This document shows positions 35,641 through 47,235 of a stretch of 64,000 nt of DNA, piece by piece. The number at the start of each line of letters is the position of its first letter. The stretch's first letter is position 1. Made by a program: the position numbers and the translations under genes. The notes under the pieces were generated by a model. The model was given only the letters and a program-made list of their open reading frames with translations. It searched no databases and was not told where the DNA came from. The DNA lies in the NCBI GenBank assembly GCA_023512835.1, contig CM042084.1, positions 57,838,793-57,902,792 of the forward strand. The letters run 5' to 3'. Source of the DNA: Taxillus chinensis. Taxonomy: Eukaryota; Streptophyta; Magnoliopsida; Santalales; Loranthaceae.

Positions 35641-36592
35641 CCCACAAACAACAAAAAAACAAAAGCTAATTATCTAAGTACCTTTTAGGGTACCCCTTAC
35701 AAAGGAACCACATGGTTAAAGAGGGTTGGGACCAAAGAAATTATGGGATCAGTGGCCTTTTAATAATGATATGTATTTTATCTCCAAATGTGGAGAGTTC
35801 TTTATTTGTAAAGAGAGATTTTTATTTAATTTAAACAATTCTCTTCATTTTAACTTTATATTTATTGAAATAATAATTTTTATTTTATTCTGCTGCACCT
35901 CAACCCTTCTCTTATCCTTTTGCTTCAAGTCCTTATTAGCATTGGCGCCCTCGCAGCCACCTTCCTCTTGCGGTCAGTGGAGATCCCGATCTTATGGAAC
36001 TTCTGGAGCTTGAGAATGTCTTGGAGGAAGTCATTAATTTGGCCCTTGGTGATATCATTGTCACCAAGGTGCCGACCTTGAGCACATCCTTAAGGCAACG
36101 GAGTATGATGAGTCGTCCTCACCGAATAGGGTGATGGGCTACTTGAAAAAGTAAAGGTGACATGTAACCTCTGGGTGGGGGAGGTCAAGGTCGTCATGAT
36201 CGGAGAGGGGAGGATGGAGAGAAAGAGATAAATATAAGAAAATAATATAATATTATATATAGAATGAATTGTAATTTCTTATTTTGAAAAGTTACTAGTA
36301 ATTTAAAAAGTAAAATAAAAAATTAATTATTTATTTATGAACCAGGAAAGAAAATGATAATAAATATTAAAAGTTAAAAAAAAATCTTTATTTGGTGGGC
36401 ATGTAGGGACAACGATGCCTTCCCAAATGGCCCCACCAGAAGACGCCAGGAGCGCCTTCTCAAATCCCATCCCCATGCCTCCGATATTGGTGAGCCGGCT
36501 CCACCTCACCCATCCTCCTTGGGTCATCTACCGACCGACCCTCAATTCAGATTCGCGAATGCTTTGATTCTCGTACTCTGAAACCCCCTGCC
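35641..36592 (+). other. Upstream region of the tetraspanin gene, with a possible 5' UTR exon
   Basis: This is ordinary mixed-composition DNA. AT-rich sequence (35760-35900 and 36220-36380) flanks a GC-richer block at 35950-36200. The block before CCCCCTGCCTGTAAGTTATT (36583-36602) could be a non-coding first exon ending at 36592 with donor GTAAGT. No TATA box can be assigned with confidence. Confidence 0.35.
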
Positions 36593-37282
36593 TGTAAGTT
36601 ATTCTACGTCATTGTTGTTGTTGATGTTGTTGTTTAGTTTGCTGTGTTTTTTGAAAATCTGAAATGTTGGCCTTGTCTGGCCTCGATTAAGATTTAAAGG
36701 AATCTTGATTAGTTAATTAATTATTATTATTATGAATTTTTTATCACTTGGCTTGCGAATTAATGCTTGTTTTCACATTCTCATACTGATCATTGTTAAG
36801 GGACGATGTTTGATCTGTCATTTCTTAGGCTTCTATTTGTTTCAGGGAAAGTATTTTCGAGGAAACCATTTTCTTGAGTGTTTGCAAGGGGAAAAATATT
36901 TTCTGAGTTTTACGTCATGGAAAATCTGTACCAGAAAACGTAAAGCCTGCTCATATTGGTCAGGAAAATGGCTTTACGGGCGCCTTTTATCACGCCTTCC
37001 CCCCCTCGTTTTTGCTCTTCTTTTACTGGACACTATTTGGGTGTACATATTTTTTTTCCCGGTAATTTTTTTCTTCTCACGGAAAATGTTTTTCCTTTTA
37101 AATATTTTTCTTTCCAAATGGTATCATTTTCCTTGAAGCAAACAGTGCCCTGAGCATAGTTTTGTTTTTCTGAATTTTCTTTTACTTCGTCTACAAACAA
37201 TCAAGTAGAGTGAATGTTCTCAAATCTGAATTATAGTTATAGCTGTGATTTTTTTTAAATATTTGTTTAAAACATTATTTTA
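36593..37282 (+). other. Possible 5' UTR intron
   Basis: A GTAAGT donor at 36593 and a T-rich stretch ending TTATTTTAAG at about 37273-37282 could bound an intron ahead of the start codon at 37411. The interior is T-rich (GTTGTTGTTGATG, TTTTTTTCCCGG), as plant introns are. Transcript data would be required to accept it. Confidence 0.35.
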
Positions 37283-37410
37283 AGGTGGAAGGAAAGGCGG
37301 GCCTTCTAAGTGGATTTCTGCGATTATGTGAACTAGATTCAAAAGAGATCTGTTGGTTGTGATCATCGAAGTGATACAACTTGAGGCTGAGGGCTGGGCG
37401 GTTATCAGGG

Positions 37411-39081
37411 ATGGCGTGCCGTGGGTGTCTTGAGTGCCTGCTAAAGCTTCTGAATTTTTTTTTGACTCTAGTGGGTCTGGCCATGGTGGGTTATGGGATC
37501 TATTTGTTGGTAGAGTACACAAGACTAGATGTCGATAATGGCAATTCAATACAGCTCGGTCAGCAAATGCTTCTGGCTGTGTCTTTGCCAGACAGTTTTC
37601 TTGACAATTTGCCAAAGGCTTGGTAAGGATACTTTTCTACAATACATAAATAAATATGGAACTGGTTAGTTTATTTATTTACTTATTTATTTATTGTTTG
37701 GGAGTCTTAGTGGTGACACCATTGAGACTGATTTAAACTTATTGGTGCCACTTCTGAGACTAAAATATACTTGTTTTGTGAATTAAACTCAAAACACATG
37801 TGGGTCATGGTAAGGTTTTTCAAATTGCAACTTCTGGTGATCAGTTTTTGGTTAATAAACATATCATATGTCAGTCTTTTTTTCATCCCATATCTCTCAG
37901 AGTACAAGACAGCAAGCTAGGTGTTACTCTGAATAAAAGAAATTGAGTTTTTCTAATTATTATTCTCTATGATATGTTTATGAAGACAGTGTTACAGATA
38001 TTTAAGGATAATAAAAAATCAATTAATTAGACAAGTAAAATGATAAGGAAGTATGGGTCACTTGCCTAAGCAAAACCTAGGTGAAGTACTCGTGACTCGT
38101 GAGTCCTTGTTAGCAGTTGTCACCCGAGATTTGGCGATCAACTTCTATAATTCAGTTTTCTTTGAGGTTCTTATTCTATTGCATGAATAGAACCTAGGTG
38201 AAGTCATCATGAGTCCTTGTTAGCAGTTGGCACCCAAGGTTTGGTAATGAATTTAATATTATACTGCTGTATGAATAGATCTGGAAATTCCCCTTCGATA
38301 CTATTACCTTCGCCTCCCTCTATGTTACCACGCTTGATTTTGCAGGTTCATATATGCATTTATTGGCATTGGAGTGATCCTGTTCGTCATATCTTGTTTT
38401 GGCTGTATTGGAGCTGCAACAAGGAATGGATGCTGTCTGACTTGTGTATCCTATTTTCTATGAGAATGGTTTGGCGTTTATTTTCCCAATTAATTTCTGG
38501 AAAAAACTGGAGGCCCCTGGTAGAATACTACCCTTGCAACATTTTGCATGACGAGATTGATTATATGTTGATATTTTTCGGTAGAACAAATGTTTGTCAT
38601 TGTAAGCTCCAACTACTGACAGTTTGTGTAGGAATTGGGATCCAGTAAAACCAGGGTTTCATATTACTGTGTATTATACATGGTCTTCTTTTTTCTCTAG
38701 CCTGAATGAAATTTTGTTTATAGGTAATATATTCCTGTAGAGCTCTAAAGATTTATGATATCAGCACGAGTTATGCTTTGCATTATGACTATTAAATTCC
38801 TTAAACAAAAACAGTATTCAGTATTGGTAATCTTGTTGATTTTGGTGGAACTTGGATGTGCTGCTTTCATATTCTTCAACAAAAGCTGGAAAGAAGTGTG
38901 TTTCATTTTAATTGCTGTTTTGTGTTTTAAGGTGGCTTGTTTGTTTATCTAAAGCGTTGCGTTCATTGCCTTTCAGGAAATTCCAGCAGACATGACTGGA
39001 GATTTTGATTCAATTTTTAATTTTTTGAAGGAGCACTGGAAAATTGTTAAGTGGGCAGCCCTTGGAGCTGTCATTTTTGAG
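37411..39081 (+). CDS. TOM2A: TOM2A-like tetraspanin, exons 1-4 (3' end not in window)
   Basis: This is a four-span membrane protein of the plant tetraspanin family closest to TOBAMOVIRUS MULTIPLICATION 2A, a tonoplast-associated host factor. The exons are 37411-37622, 38346-38445, 38815-38895 and 38977-39081, all with GT/AG borders. They join in frame to about 166 residues. The start is MACRGCLECLLKLLNF, like TOM2A. TM1 is at about 10-32 (FFLTLVGLAMVGYGIYLL), TM2 at about 72-95 (FIYAFIGIGVILFVISC, then GCIGA and CC), TM3 at about 105-125 (YSVLVILLILVELGCAAF). The short loop reads NKSWKEEIPADMTG, then FNFLKEHWKIVKWAALGAV. Missing are TM4 and the cytosolic tail. Donor GTAAAC at 39082 opens a transposon-filled intron. 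The visible exons carry no lesion. Confidence 0.8.
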
Positions 39082-39308
39082 GTAAACTGTGGTGTCTAGT
39101 CTATTTGGCACTGCATAATTCATCTGAAAAGTGATAGCTGATATGGTCCAGTACTAGCCAGTAGCCAGTATTTGTTAATTTTTTAGCAGAAGCAAGTCGC
39201 CTTTTGTTTCATTTATCTTTTTAAACCTAGTGGTTATGCTTTTTATAGGATCTGAACATATAACTAAACTTTTTCCGAGTAGTGATGGTATATATTAATT
39301 GGTGTTGT
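39082..39308 (+). other. TOM2A: Start of tetraspanin intron 4
   Basis: The donor GTAAACTGT follows the GAG codon of exon 4. The sequence is T-rich and non-coding to the LINE target duplication at 39292-39308 (ATATTAATTGGTGTTGT). TTTTTATAGGATCTGAACA occurs at about 39239-39257 and again just inside the LINE boundary near 39327-39345, a local duplication. Confidence 0.6.
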
Positions 39309-39448
39309 CGCTTGCCTATAAACTTTTTTATAGGATCTGAACAACCTTTTGTTTGAGGTTGATACATTTTTCAAGAGATGAATTTAAATATGGACTACAC
39401 GCGGCATGCGCGCGATGAAGGGTGATGCGAATTAGTTTGGTCTATTAG

Positions 39449-39910
39449 ATTTTTGGCCTATTAGTTTGGTGGGAGCATGTATAAAATTATTATTAAAGTC
39501 CTGGCTAATCGATTGAAGACTGTTTTGGGGAAGCTGATTTCTCCCCCTCAAAGTGCTTTTGTTCCAGATCAGTAGATTTTGAATTCGGTTCTCATCGCGA
39601 GTGAGTGCCTTGATAGTCACATCAAGGCTACTCTTCTAGGGGTGTTGTGTAAGTTTGACTTGGAGAAGGCTTATGATCATATTCATTGAGGTTTTTTCCT
39701 TTATGTTCTTCAACGTTGTGGCTTTTCGGTCAAGTGGCAGTGGTGGATTTCCTTTTGTATTTCCACTGCTCGATTTTTAGTCCTTGTTAATGGCAACCCC
39801 TATGGGTTTTTTTCAAGTTCTTGGTGCCTTTGGCAAGGGGACCCATTGTTGCCTATGTTGTTTGTTCTTGTTATGGAGGGTTTTAGTTGCATGGTAGGCA
39901 AGGCTTCATT
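39449..39910 (+). pseudogene. LINE reverse transcriptase, N-terminal half
   Basis: In broken frames the sequence reads [78 protein letters not shown] and [19 protein letters not shown]. These are the standard LINE RT blocks up to the RQGDPLSP motif. Stops lie at 39574 and 39688 and a frame change near 39490. The RT active site follows only after an insertion, at 41110. Confidence 0.8.
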
Positions 39911-41065
39911 GGATGCATGGTTCAAAGTCACGATCGTGGACGTCGTCGCGTCACGATTGCGGACGTCATGGTCGCAAACAACTTGTTGCATCTCGGGCGA
40001 GATATAACTTTAGACGTAAAAAAATATTCAATTAAAAAAATAAAAATTATAGAAAAATCAGAAAAAATCAAATCATTACATTAGAATCATTAAATAAACC
40101 AAATAAATAATTCAAATTGTATGCTATGACTTCAAACATAAAAAAAGACGCATATAAATTTTTTTATTGAGAAGTAAGCAAATTTTATTAGAAAAAAATT
40201 TCATATAAATAAATTTTACATCATATTAAATTTTCAGCTACCAGTATTAAATTTATATTGTGTTAAATATTCTTAATTTAATTTATACTGTATTAAATTT
40301 ATACCGTAATAAATATTTTTAAATTTATAGCAATTGATATTAAATGTTTTTAATTTAATTTACAGTATGTTAAATATTCTTTAATTTACTTTGTGTATTA
40401 AATATTCTTACTTTAACTATTACATATTTTATTTTTAATTTAAAGAATAAATTAAAATAAATTTTATATAATTTTAAAATATATTACCGTGTTAATTTAA
40501 AATAAGATCAGTTAATTTAAATAAATAAATAAGTATTAAAACTTAAAACACGTCTCGTCCTCCTCGTATAGCGAGAAAGCAAAGATGAAGAGCCGAAAAG
40601 TGGGCAACGGCAGCATGCGTGCGTGAGGGGGAATCCCGTAGCGTGCGATCCTCCAGAATCTGGCAGTTGGTAGTGGCAGCGTGCGATCGCAGTATAGCGC
40701 CAAGGAAGAAGATCCCGTCAAAGAAGAAGATCCTCGTCCACCTCTAGAATCTCGTTGAAGAAGGCAGAGTAAGAAGAGAAGATGGGAAAAATGGAATCGA
40801 TGGACGTCAGCGTAAAGGATTTAAAGAAAATTAGTGAAAAAAGGAATGGAGGAGGAAGAAATTTTCGTTCGTCTGTGATGCAGCGAGTCACATCAGCCGA
40901 ATCGTTTCTTCTCGCCCGATATCTCTTGGCCGAGATCAACGAGATGGAGCAAATACGTGAGATTTTGGTATCGGAGCTGGATCTCGTATCGGGACCCTCT
41001 GATACTGATGATTCGGGCAATCTTGCTCTGTCTCGGACGATCCTTCAAACCGTGGTTGGCTGGAC
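39911..41065. mobile_element. Unclassified 1.15-kb insertion in the LINE
   Basis: The LINE reading frame is left at MVGKASLD and re-entered at GWTFFCLFGW, so this block is foreign. It starts near GGTTCAAAGTCACGATCG and ends near GATCCTTCAAACC, a weak inverted similarity. CATGGTT and CGTGGTT just outside might be a duplication. The middle (40010-40560) is very AT-rich and the right third is GC-richer, with a 100-residue minus-strand frame at 40718-41020 of unknown meaning. A non-autonomous DNA transposon is possible but unproven. Confidence 0.4.
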
Positions 41066-41266
41066 TTTTTTTTGTCTTTTTGGTTGGTTGTTCGGCAGGG
41101 GATCACTCACAGTTTCTCATCTTTTGTTTGCCGATGATACTCTTGTGTTGTGCAAGGTGGATTAGGGGCATATTTTTTATTTGCAGTCGATCCTTGTATG
41201 GTTCAGGGCTACGTCAGGCTTGCGGATTAATCTCAGTAAATCCGTTTTGGTTCCTATTGGTGAGGT
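41066..41266 (+). pseudogene. LINE reverse transcriptase, active-site segment
   Basis: LTVSHLLFADDTLVLCKVD carries the F-A-D-D catalytic motif. It is followed in broken frame by LQSILVWFRATSGLRINLSK and SVLVPIGEVP. The reading stops at Copia A (41272) and is taken up again at 54663. Confidence 0.85.
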
Positions 41267-41271
41267 GCCTT

Positions 41272-41447
41272 AATTGGAAAGAATCCTCATGTCATTAGTT
41301 GTCATATATTTTGTAATTAAGTAGTTTCCTAAATAGGTTTATTTTCTAATTTAGGTCATCATAATTGTGTATATATATGTGTATGTAATCATTCATCTAA
41401 TATGATCAATAATAAGAAAGATTTATTTTTTTCTTTTATTTTTTACT
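41272..41447 (+). repeat. 5' LTR of Copia A
   Basis: A 176-bp LTR, nearly identical to 54482-54657 (about a dozen substitutions visible). A promoter-like GTATATATATGTGTATG lies near 41367-41385 and AATAATAAGAAAG near the end. Terminal bases are AA...CT, not TG...CA. Confidence 0.85.
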
Positions 41448-41459
41448 TGATATCAGGGC
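41448..41459 (+). other. Primer binding site of Copia A
   Basis: TGATATCAGGGC directly follows the LTR and resembles TGGTATCAGAGC, the complement of initiator methionine tRNA used by most Copia elements, with two changes. Confidence 0.65.
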
Positions 41460-41679
41460 AAAATATATTTTTTGCCCTAACCTAACCTCTGCCGCCGCCC
41501 CTTGTAAGACCCTTTCTGTCAGTTCTTCCCCGTGTGAGTGAGCACTGTTTGTCCAGTATTCGGCTTCTGCCACCGTCGTGCCACCGTTGCACCTCTGTTG
41601 CACTGGTTTCTGCCGTCACTGCCATCGTCTGCTGCCGTAGACATCTTTGTCCATCACCGTCACCATCGCCGTTGCTGCT

Positions 41680-41805
41680 GTCGACGCCATCGTCTGTTGT
41701 TGCCGTCGACGCCATCGTCTGTTGTTGCCGTCGACGCCATCGTTTGTTGTTGCCGTCGACGCCATCGTCTGTTGCTGCTGTCGACGCCATCGTCCGTTGC
41801 TATCT
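41680..41805 (+). repeat. 25-bp tandem repeat in the Copia A leader
   Basis: GTCGACGCCATCGTCTGTTG units start at 41680, 41705, 41730, 41755 and 41780, an exact 25-bp spacing with few changes. Because 25 is not divisible by three and no unit has a stop in any + frame, three overlapping reading frames of 116-145 codons appear here; none is likely to be a real protein. The array is in the leader before protease. Confidence 0.9.
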
Positions 41806-42179
41806 CTGCAATTATCTCACCATCGTCCGTCACTGTCGGCATATCAGATATCTCGCCGATCGAGCAGATTGTCACCTCTGTCATCTAGCACTAACGTCGT
41901 CGGACTTCCCTGTTGTTGCTGTCATCCACCTCTGCTTGCACCACCATGCTATTTTTTTTCATCTTTTCTAGATCGTAGCAATCTCACGAGTCAACGTTCT
42001 CTCACGGGTTAGGCCTCTTGATAACAAGGCTCTGTTTGCACGTGTCATGTCACTTGCATGTGAAAGTTTTGTGGCTGCTATCTCTTTAGCGCCTTAAAAA
42101 TTCTTTAACATCAACGAGAAGGTTGAAATGACTATTGAAACTAAAAGTCCTTCATCTTTGGCCTCTCATGTCGCTTAAA

Positions 42180-43576
42180 ATTGGCTTTACTTTCTTGTAC
42201 CGACAACATTCGGGTAATCGATACTGCAGTCACTGATCATATGACTAGTAATTTTTCTCTAATTACATCTCTTCAATTTTCACTTGTTAAATTTGTTTAG
42301 GTTGCTAATGGGACTCCTATGCATATAACTGGGGCTGGAGATGTTACACTTTCACCTGTTCTTTTCTTGTCGTCAGTTTTACTTGCTCCTAATCTCTCAA
42401 ATAATCTTCTTTCTATTAGCCAAATTACTAAACATCTTAATTGTTTTGTAATATTTTATTCTACCCCTTGTGTGTTTTAGGACAATCTTACGAAGATGAC
42501 GATCGGCATTGGTAGAGAGAGAGGAGGTTTGTACTATTGGGAGGGAGCAAGAGCATTGAAATCTGAGCCTAAACAGGGATTTCAAGTAAGGCATGAGACA
42601 CGTGACCAAGAAAAAAATCTTTTATGGCATTATCATTTAGGACACTTTTTTTGTCACTCTCTAACGAATATTTCTTCAATTATTCAAAAATATTTTTGCT
42701 TCTAGTTTAAAATATGAACAATTCATTTATGCTAAAAATTATTGTGTTCCATTTAAAATCAGTATCAATAAATGTCTTATTCCTTTTTCTCGTGTTCATA
42801 CTAATGTTTGAGGTCCTTTTTGTACTCTTTCTGCTTCAGGATATAAATATTTTGTGTTTTTTATTGATGATTGTACTAGGGTAAGTTAGATATATTTGAT
42901 GAAATCTAAAAGTAATATTATTCATGTCATTTCTCAATTCTATCAGATGATTGTTACCCAGTTTTAAACCTTAGTTCAAGTGTTTCATTGTGACAATGGT
43001 CGTGAGTTTGTAAATCAATCTTTGACTGACTTTTTTAGACAACATGACATCTTTCATCAGACCACATGTGTTTACACCCCACAACAAAATGATGTTGTAG
43101 AATGTAAAAATCAACATCTTCTTGAGGTGACTCGGGTTTTATGCTTTATTATGAAAGTTCCTAAACGATTTTGGGCAGATGTCATCATTACTGCCATTTA
43201 TCTTATCAATCGAATGCCTGTTTGTATCATTAACTATCAAACCCCTTTGAGGGTGTTGTCTTGCTTCCACAATATTTCTTTAGCTCTTAACATTTGCCCT
43301 AAGGTTTTTGGTTGTGTGTGTTTTGTTCATGTGCACCAATTCCATCGAGATAAACTTGACTCTTGTGCTCTCAAATGTGTATTTTTGGGTTACTCTAATT
43401 CTCAAAAGGGCTATAAATGTTTTTATCCTCCTACGAGTAAATACTATGTGTTTATGGATGTTCAATTTTGTGAGCAGGTCTCCTATTTTTCTGACGATGT
43501 CTCTGTTGTTCCTCTTCAGGGGGAGCTTCGTAGTAAGGAAGAGGAACAACTATGGTTGGATGAAAAGAAGGTATGA
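42180..43576 (+). pseudogene. Copia A protease and integrase
   Basis: The protease-like segment IRVIDTAVTDHMTSNFSLIT has D-T-A where D-S-G is expected. It runs to LSNNLLSISQITKHLNCFV (42200-42450). The pre-integrase GLYYWEGARALKSEPKQGF and an HHCC remnant (WHYHLGHFFCHSLTNISS) follow. The integrase core is at 42800-43200: VFHCDNGREFVNQSL and YTPQQNDVVECKNQHLLE hold the second Asp and the Glu. KRFWADVIITAIYLINRMP and FGCVCFVHVHQFHRDKLDS follow. Several stops before 42980 break the frame; from 42980 to 43576 it is open for 198 codons. Confidence 0.85.
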
Positions 43577-44048
43577 ATTTTCAGAGAGAAGGAGGATTAT
43601 ACTATTATAGGTAAGGGGGAGTCATCTCCTAGTTTAGGCGAGGAGTCATTACCTTCTCTTAATTCTAATCCTGTAATAGTTGAATCAAGTAAACATGAGA
43701 GGTCAACTTGGATGTTTGACAAATATTATACTAGATGAGATGCTACAGTCTGATCCTCCTCTCAATGACACTACCATGCCATCGGAAGATTCTTTTGAGA
43801 TTGATCATGCAGCACAAATCCTTACCGAGGTACTTGACTTCTCACCTATAGTTTCAAATTCAAATGATGTCTTATCTTCTAACCCTACATGTTTAGACAA
43901 TCCTGCAAGTTGAAGGTATCCTCTTCGTGACCGTAAAGAAACAGATAGATTGGGATTTTCAAAATCATCTTCTAATATTGTTTATCTTATTTCTAACTTC
44001 ATCTCCTATCATTGCTTGTTTAAATCTCATCATGCATTTGTACTTTAG

Positions 44049-45251
44049 TTGTCTTCTGTGTTTGTTCCTAGTCATTTTCAGGAAGCTATTAAAGATCCCA
44101 AATGGAAGTCTGCTATGATAGAGGAAATGAAAACTCTTTTGAAGAATTCCACTTGGGAATTAGTCGCGTTACCTCGAGATAAAAAGACGGTGGGATGCAA
44201 ATGGGTGTTTCCACTGAAGTATAAGTCAGATGGGATAGTGGAAAGATACAAGGCCAGATTAGTTGCCAAGGGTTATACTCAGATGTATGAGATTGACTAT
44301 TATGAAACCTTTGCTCCTGTGGATAAGATGAGTACTGTTAGAGTTATTTTATCTCTTGTAGCTAACTTAGACTTTCCCTTATGCCACTTTGATGTGGAGA
44401 TTGCCTTTCTCCATGGTGATTTGATGAAAAAGGTGTATATGGATTTTCCTCTTGGTTTTACACCAAAAGAAGCAAAGGTATGCAAGTTGAAGAAGGCATT
44501 ATATGGTTTGAAACAGATCAAGGGCTTAGTTTGGTCGATTGAGCCATTCAATGCGGGAATATGATTTCAAGCAGCCTTTGGCTGATCACACTCTGTTCTA
44601 TAAAAAAGAAGGTGATAATATTACATTGCTACTTGTTTATGTTGATGATATGATTGTTACAGGTAATAACATATCTGAGATAGAAAAGCTTCGTTGTTAT
44701 TTGACGAAGGAGTTTGAGATGAAAGACTTGGGGGCTTTGGCATTGAAGTATTCCGATTCAAATAGGAAATTTTTTTCTCTCAATGGAAGTATGTTCTAGA
44801 CCTTCTTGCTGAAACTGGTAACTTGACTTGCGCACCTGCTGATACTCCTATTGAGATGAATCATGTTCTAAATATCTATCTTGATTAGGTTCCAACGAAT
44901 AAAGAGAGGTATCAGAGGTTAGTGGGAAAATTAATCTATCTGACTCACACTAGACCTGGTATTTCGTATGCAGTTAGTGTTGTGAGCCAATTCATGCATA
45001 ATTTGAGTGATCGACATATGGGTGCATTGTATTCTGGCTTATTTGAAGTCTTCTTTAGGCAAAGGTATTCTTTTCTCCCAGCATGGACACCTAGATATTA
45101 TGTGATACACCGACTCTGACTTTGCTGAATCTAAATTGGACAAAAAGTCTACTTCAGGGTATATATCATTTGTGGGTGGTAATCTGGTAACTTGGCGGAG
45201 CAAGAAATAAAATGTGGTTTCTCCGTCTAGTGCAAAAGTCGAATATCGTGC
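44049..45251 (+). pseudogene. Copia A reverse transcriptase and start of RNase H
   Basis: An open stretch 44049-44564 carries [66 protein letters not shown] and KKALYGLKQ. A frameshift near 44525 moves to another frame with LLLVYVDDMIVTGNN, the catalytic Y-V-D-D, and LRCYLTKEFEMKDLG. After a break near 44800 come [40 protein letters not shown] and VVSPSSAKVEYRA, where the chromovirus insertion cuts RNase H at 45251. Two frame changes and two or more stops are visible. Confidence 0.85.
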
Positions 45252-46981
45252 TGTCACGCCCCGGATTTCCAACCCGAGGAAATCGATACGTGACTCCCCT
45301 TTTTTCCACACGGAGGGCAAAGGGGTTAGGATACAAATCAAGAATTTAACATTTTAAACATTCACAACACATTCAAGAAAAATAAAGTCCATCAAAGCAG
45401 TCCACAAACCAAATCAGTCTTTATTACAACGTCCTCTTTTCAATCCATCCCCATTGGGGTTACACGTCCCCATAAAAATAACATAAACAAGAAAGTAAAT
45501 AAGGTCTTCCACCTTGGGGTCCCACCTAACGCCCGTAGGTTCCTGTAAAGAAAACAACATGGTAGGAGGGGTGAGCAACCACCTCGAGGGATCAAGTCTC
45601 CCCAACCCATCCCATGCACCTAATACCTACATGCCTTGTGTACAAGTCTCGTGTTGTGATACAATTATTCCACCAGGATATAACTACAAGTTATAAGAAG
45701 AAATACAATCATACACAGGTTGGTACATAAACACTCCCAGGCTTCCACAACCACCGGGTTCCAAGAACAACCCTGGCTTCCACAGCCACCGGGTTCCACA
45801 ACCAGCCCAGGCTTCCACACCCACGGGTTCCACAAAATAGCCCCTGGGCTTCCACGACCACCGGTTTCCACAAAATAGTCCCAGGCTTCCACAACCACCA
45901 GGCTTCACAAAACAAGATACACAACCACTCAGGCATAAAACCAAATACTTAGCGGGCACACCTTCACAAGTGTACGGACCCGGTCATTCAGGCATAAAAA
46001 CAAACACTTGGCATGCACACCTTTACCAACTCACAATTCTAGCCTTATTGGCATATTATCAAACACATACCTGGACATTATCACACAAATAGATTCACAC
46101 ATGCTTTTTATCAAACATTTAACATGCACCGCCTACTCAATGTCGAATCACACCAAAACGCCATTAAGGCCAACATCCATATAGAGATCACACCTATATG
46201 GATTACATATGTATATATAACAAATATAACCCATAATCGCCCTAGGACCCTAGGACAGAGGAGGATTTAGGAAGAACGAACCCCTACCTCAAGTAAAACG
46301 CAACAACACAAGACCGTCCCGATCCCACGTCGAACGCCGTCCACCCACGAAGCACCGACCACCCACGCAAGACGCCCGGCAAGAAACCAGGAGCTCTCCT
46401 TCCCTCTCTCTCTCTCTCTGCGACGTGGTGGAGCAACAAACCCTAACCCTAAAACAGAGGGCTTCTCCTCCTTATATAGACAACACAACATCAAAATGAC
46501 GTAGTTTTGATTAAGTGAATCCCAGGATCAAAACGACGTAGTTTTGATCACACAAGTTAGCACCTTTCCGCACCCATATAGGCTAAAATACTCAGAATTT
46601 CAACATGGTCCTTTGGAGAAAGATCATTAGAATGTCAAAACCAAGGGAACCATGCAAAAATATGGCAGCGCACGCCAATTTCCCCAATTCACGTGCAACT
46701 CCAAATGCACTCCAAATGCTCTCAAACTTCACCCCTAGCCTCCTTGCCTCATGTAGAAGACAACCACACTTGCACGTGAATTGGACCCATATCACGTGCA
46801 CCTCACATACACGTCAGTTTGGCCTGAAACTTCTGTGGTAGATAGAGGACATCATTCTAAGCATCTTTCCTTTTGCACGTGAATTCATTGGAGTCCATTC
46901 ACGAGGTCAAAATCTAGAAAAACTAGAAAAACTCTACTCAGAAGGCAAAACTGTGACTAACTCAAGGTACGGGTCCTTATA
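45252..46981 (-). repeat. 3' LTR of the chromovirus
   Basis: A 1730-bp LTR starts TGTCACGCCCCGG and ends GGGTCCTTATA; the last CA has become TA compared with the other LTR. It contains a cluster of CCCAGGCTTCCACAACCACC-type repeats (45735-45910), a telo-box-like AACCCTAACCCTAA near 46438, a minus-strand TATATAAGGAG box near 46471-46481, and paired CACGTGAATT motifs (46680-46890). Confidence 0.9.
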
Positions 46982-46995
46982 TCCTCTCCCCTTAA
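46982..46995 (-). other. Polypurine tract of the chromovirus
   Basis: On the minus strand TTAAGGGGAGAGGA abuts the 3' LTR. It is preceded by CGAGGACGAAAAGTC, the usual wording just before the polypurine tract in Tekay/Del elements. Confidence 0.75.
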
Positions 46996-47235
46996 GACTT
47001 TTCGTCCTCGAAAAGAAATGACATACGAGGAAAACAACCACAAGCTACCCATTTGCCACCCGGCAAGCCACAACACCCAAATGAGTCATATATCGCACAC
47101 AGCACATAACAGCACATAACAAAGTACCACCATAAGCCATAACCACAATAATGCATATAACACATGTCCGCATGTCACGAATACACCAAATCGTACACAA
47201 CTAATACAAAACACATCACTATCCCTTGGCCAACA

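Noticed and set aside
35940..36120. Possible minus-strand coding fragment with Lys/Leu-rich text (DILKLQKFHKIGIS)
   Set aside because: Short, not matched to any family I can name, with stops nearby; left as unassigned upstream DNA.
40718..41020. 100-codon minus-strand frame in the LINE insertion
   Set aside because: No recognisable domain, overlaps another frame on the + strand, and lies in a probable non-autonomous transposon.
41482..42012. Three overlapping + frames and a minus frame with repeated Val-Asp-Ala-Ile-Val
   Set aside because: Produced by the 25-bp tandem repeat, which has no stops in any + frame.
45665..45959. Gly/Trp-rich minus-strand peptides, also at 52819-53112
   Set aside because: They arise from the CCCAGGCTTCCACAACCACC repeats in the two LTRs and differ between copies by frameshifts.
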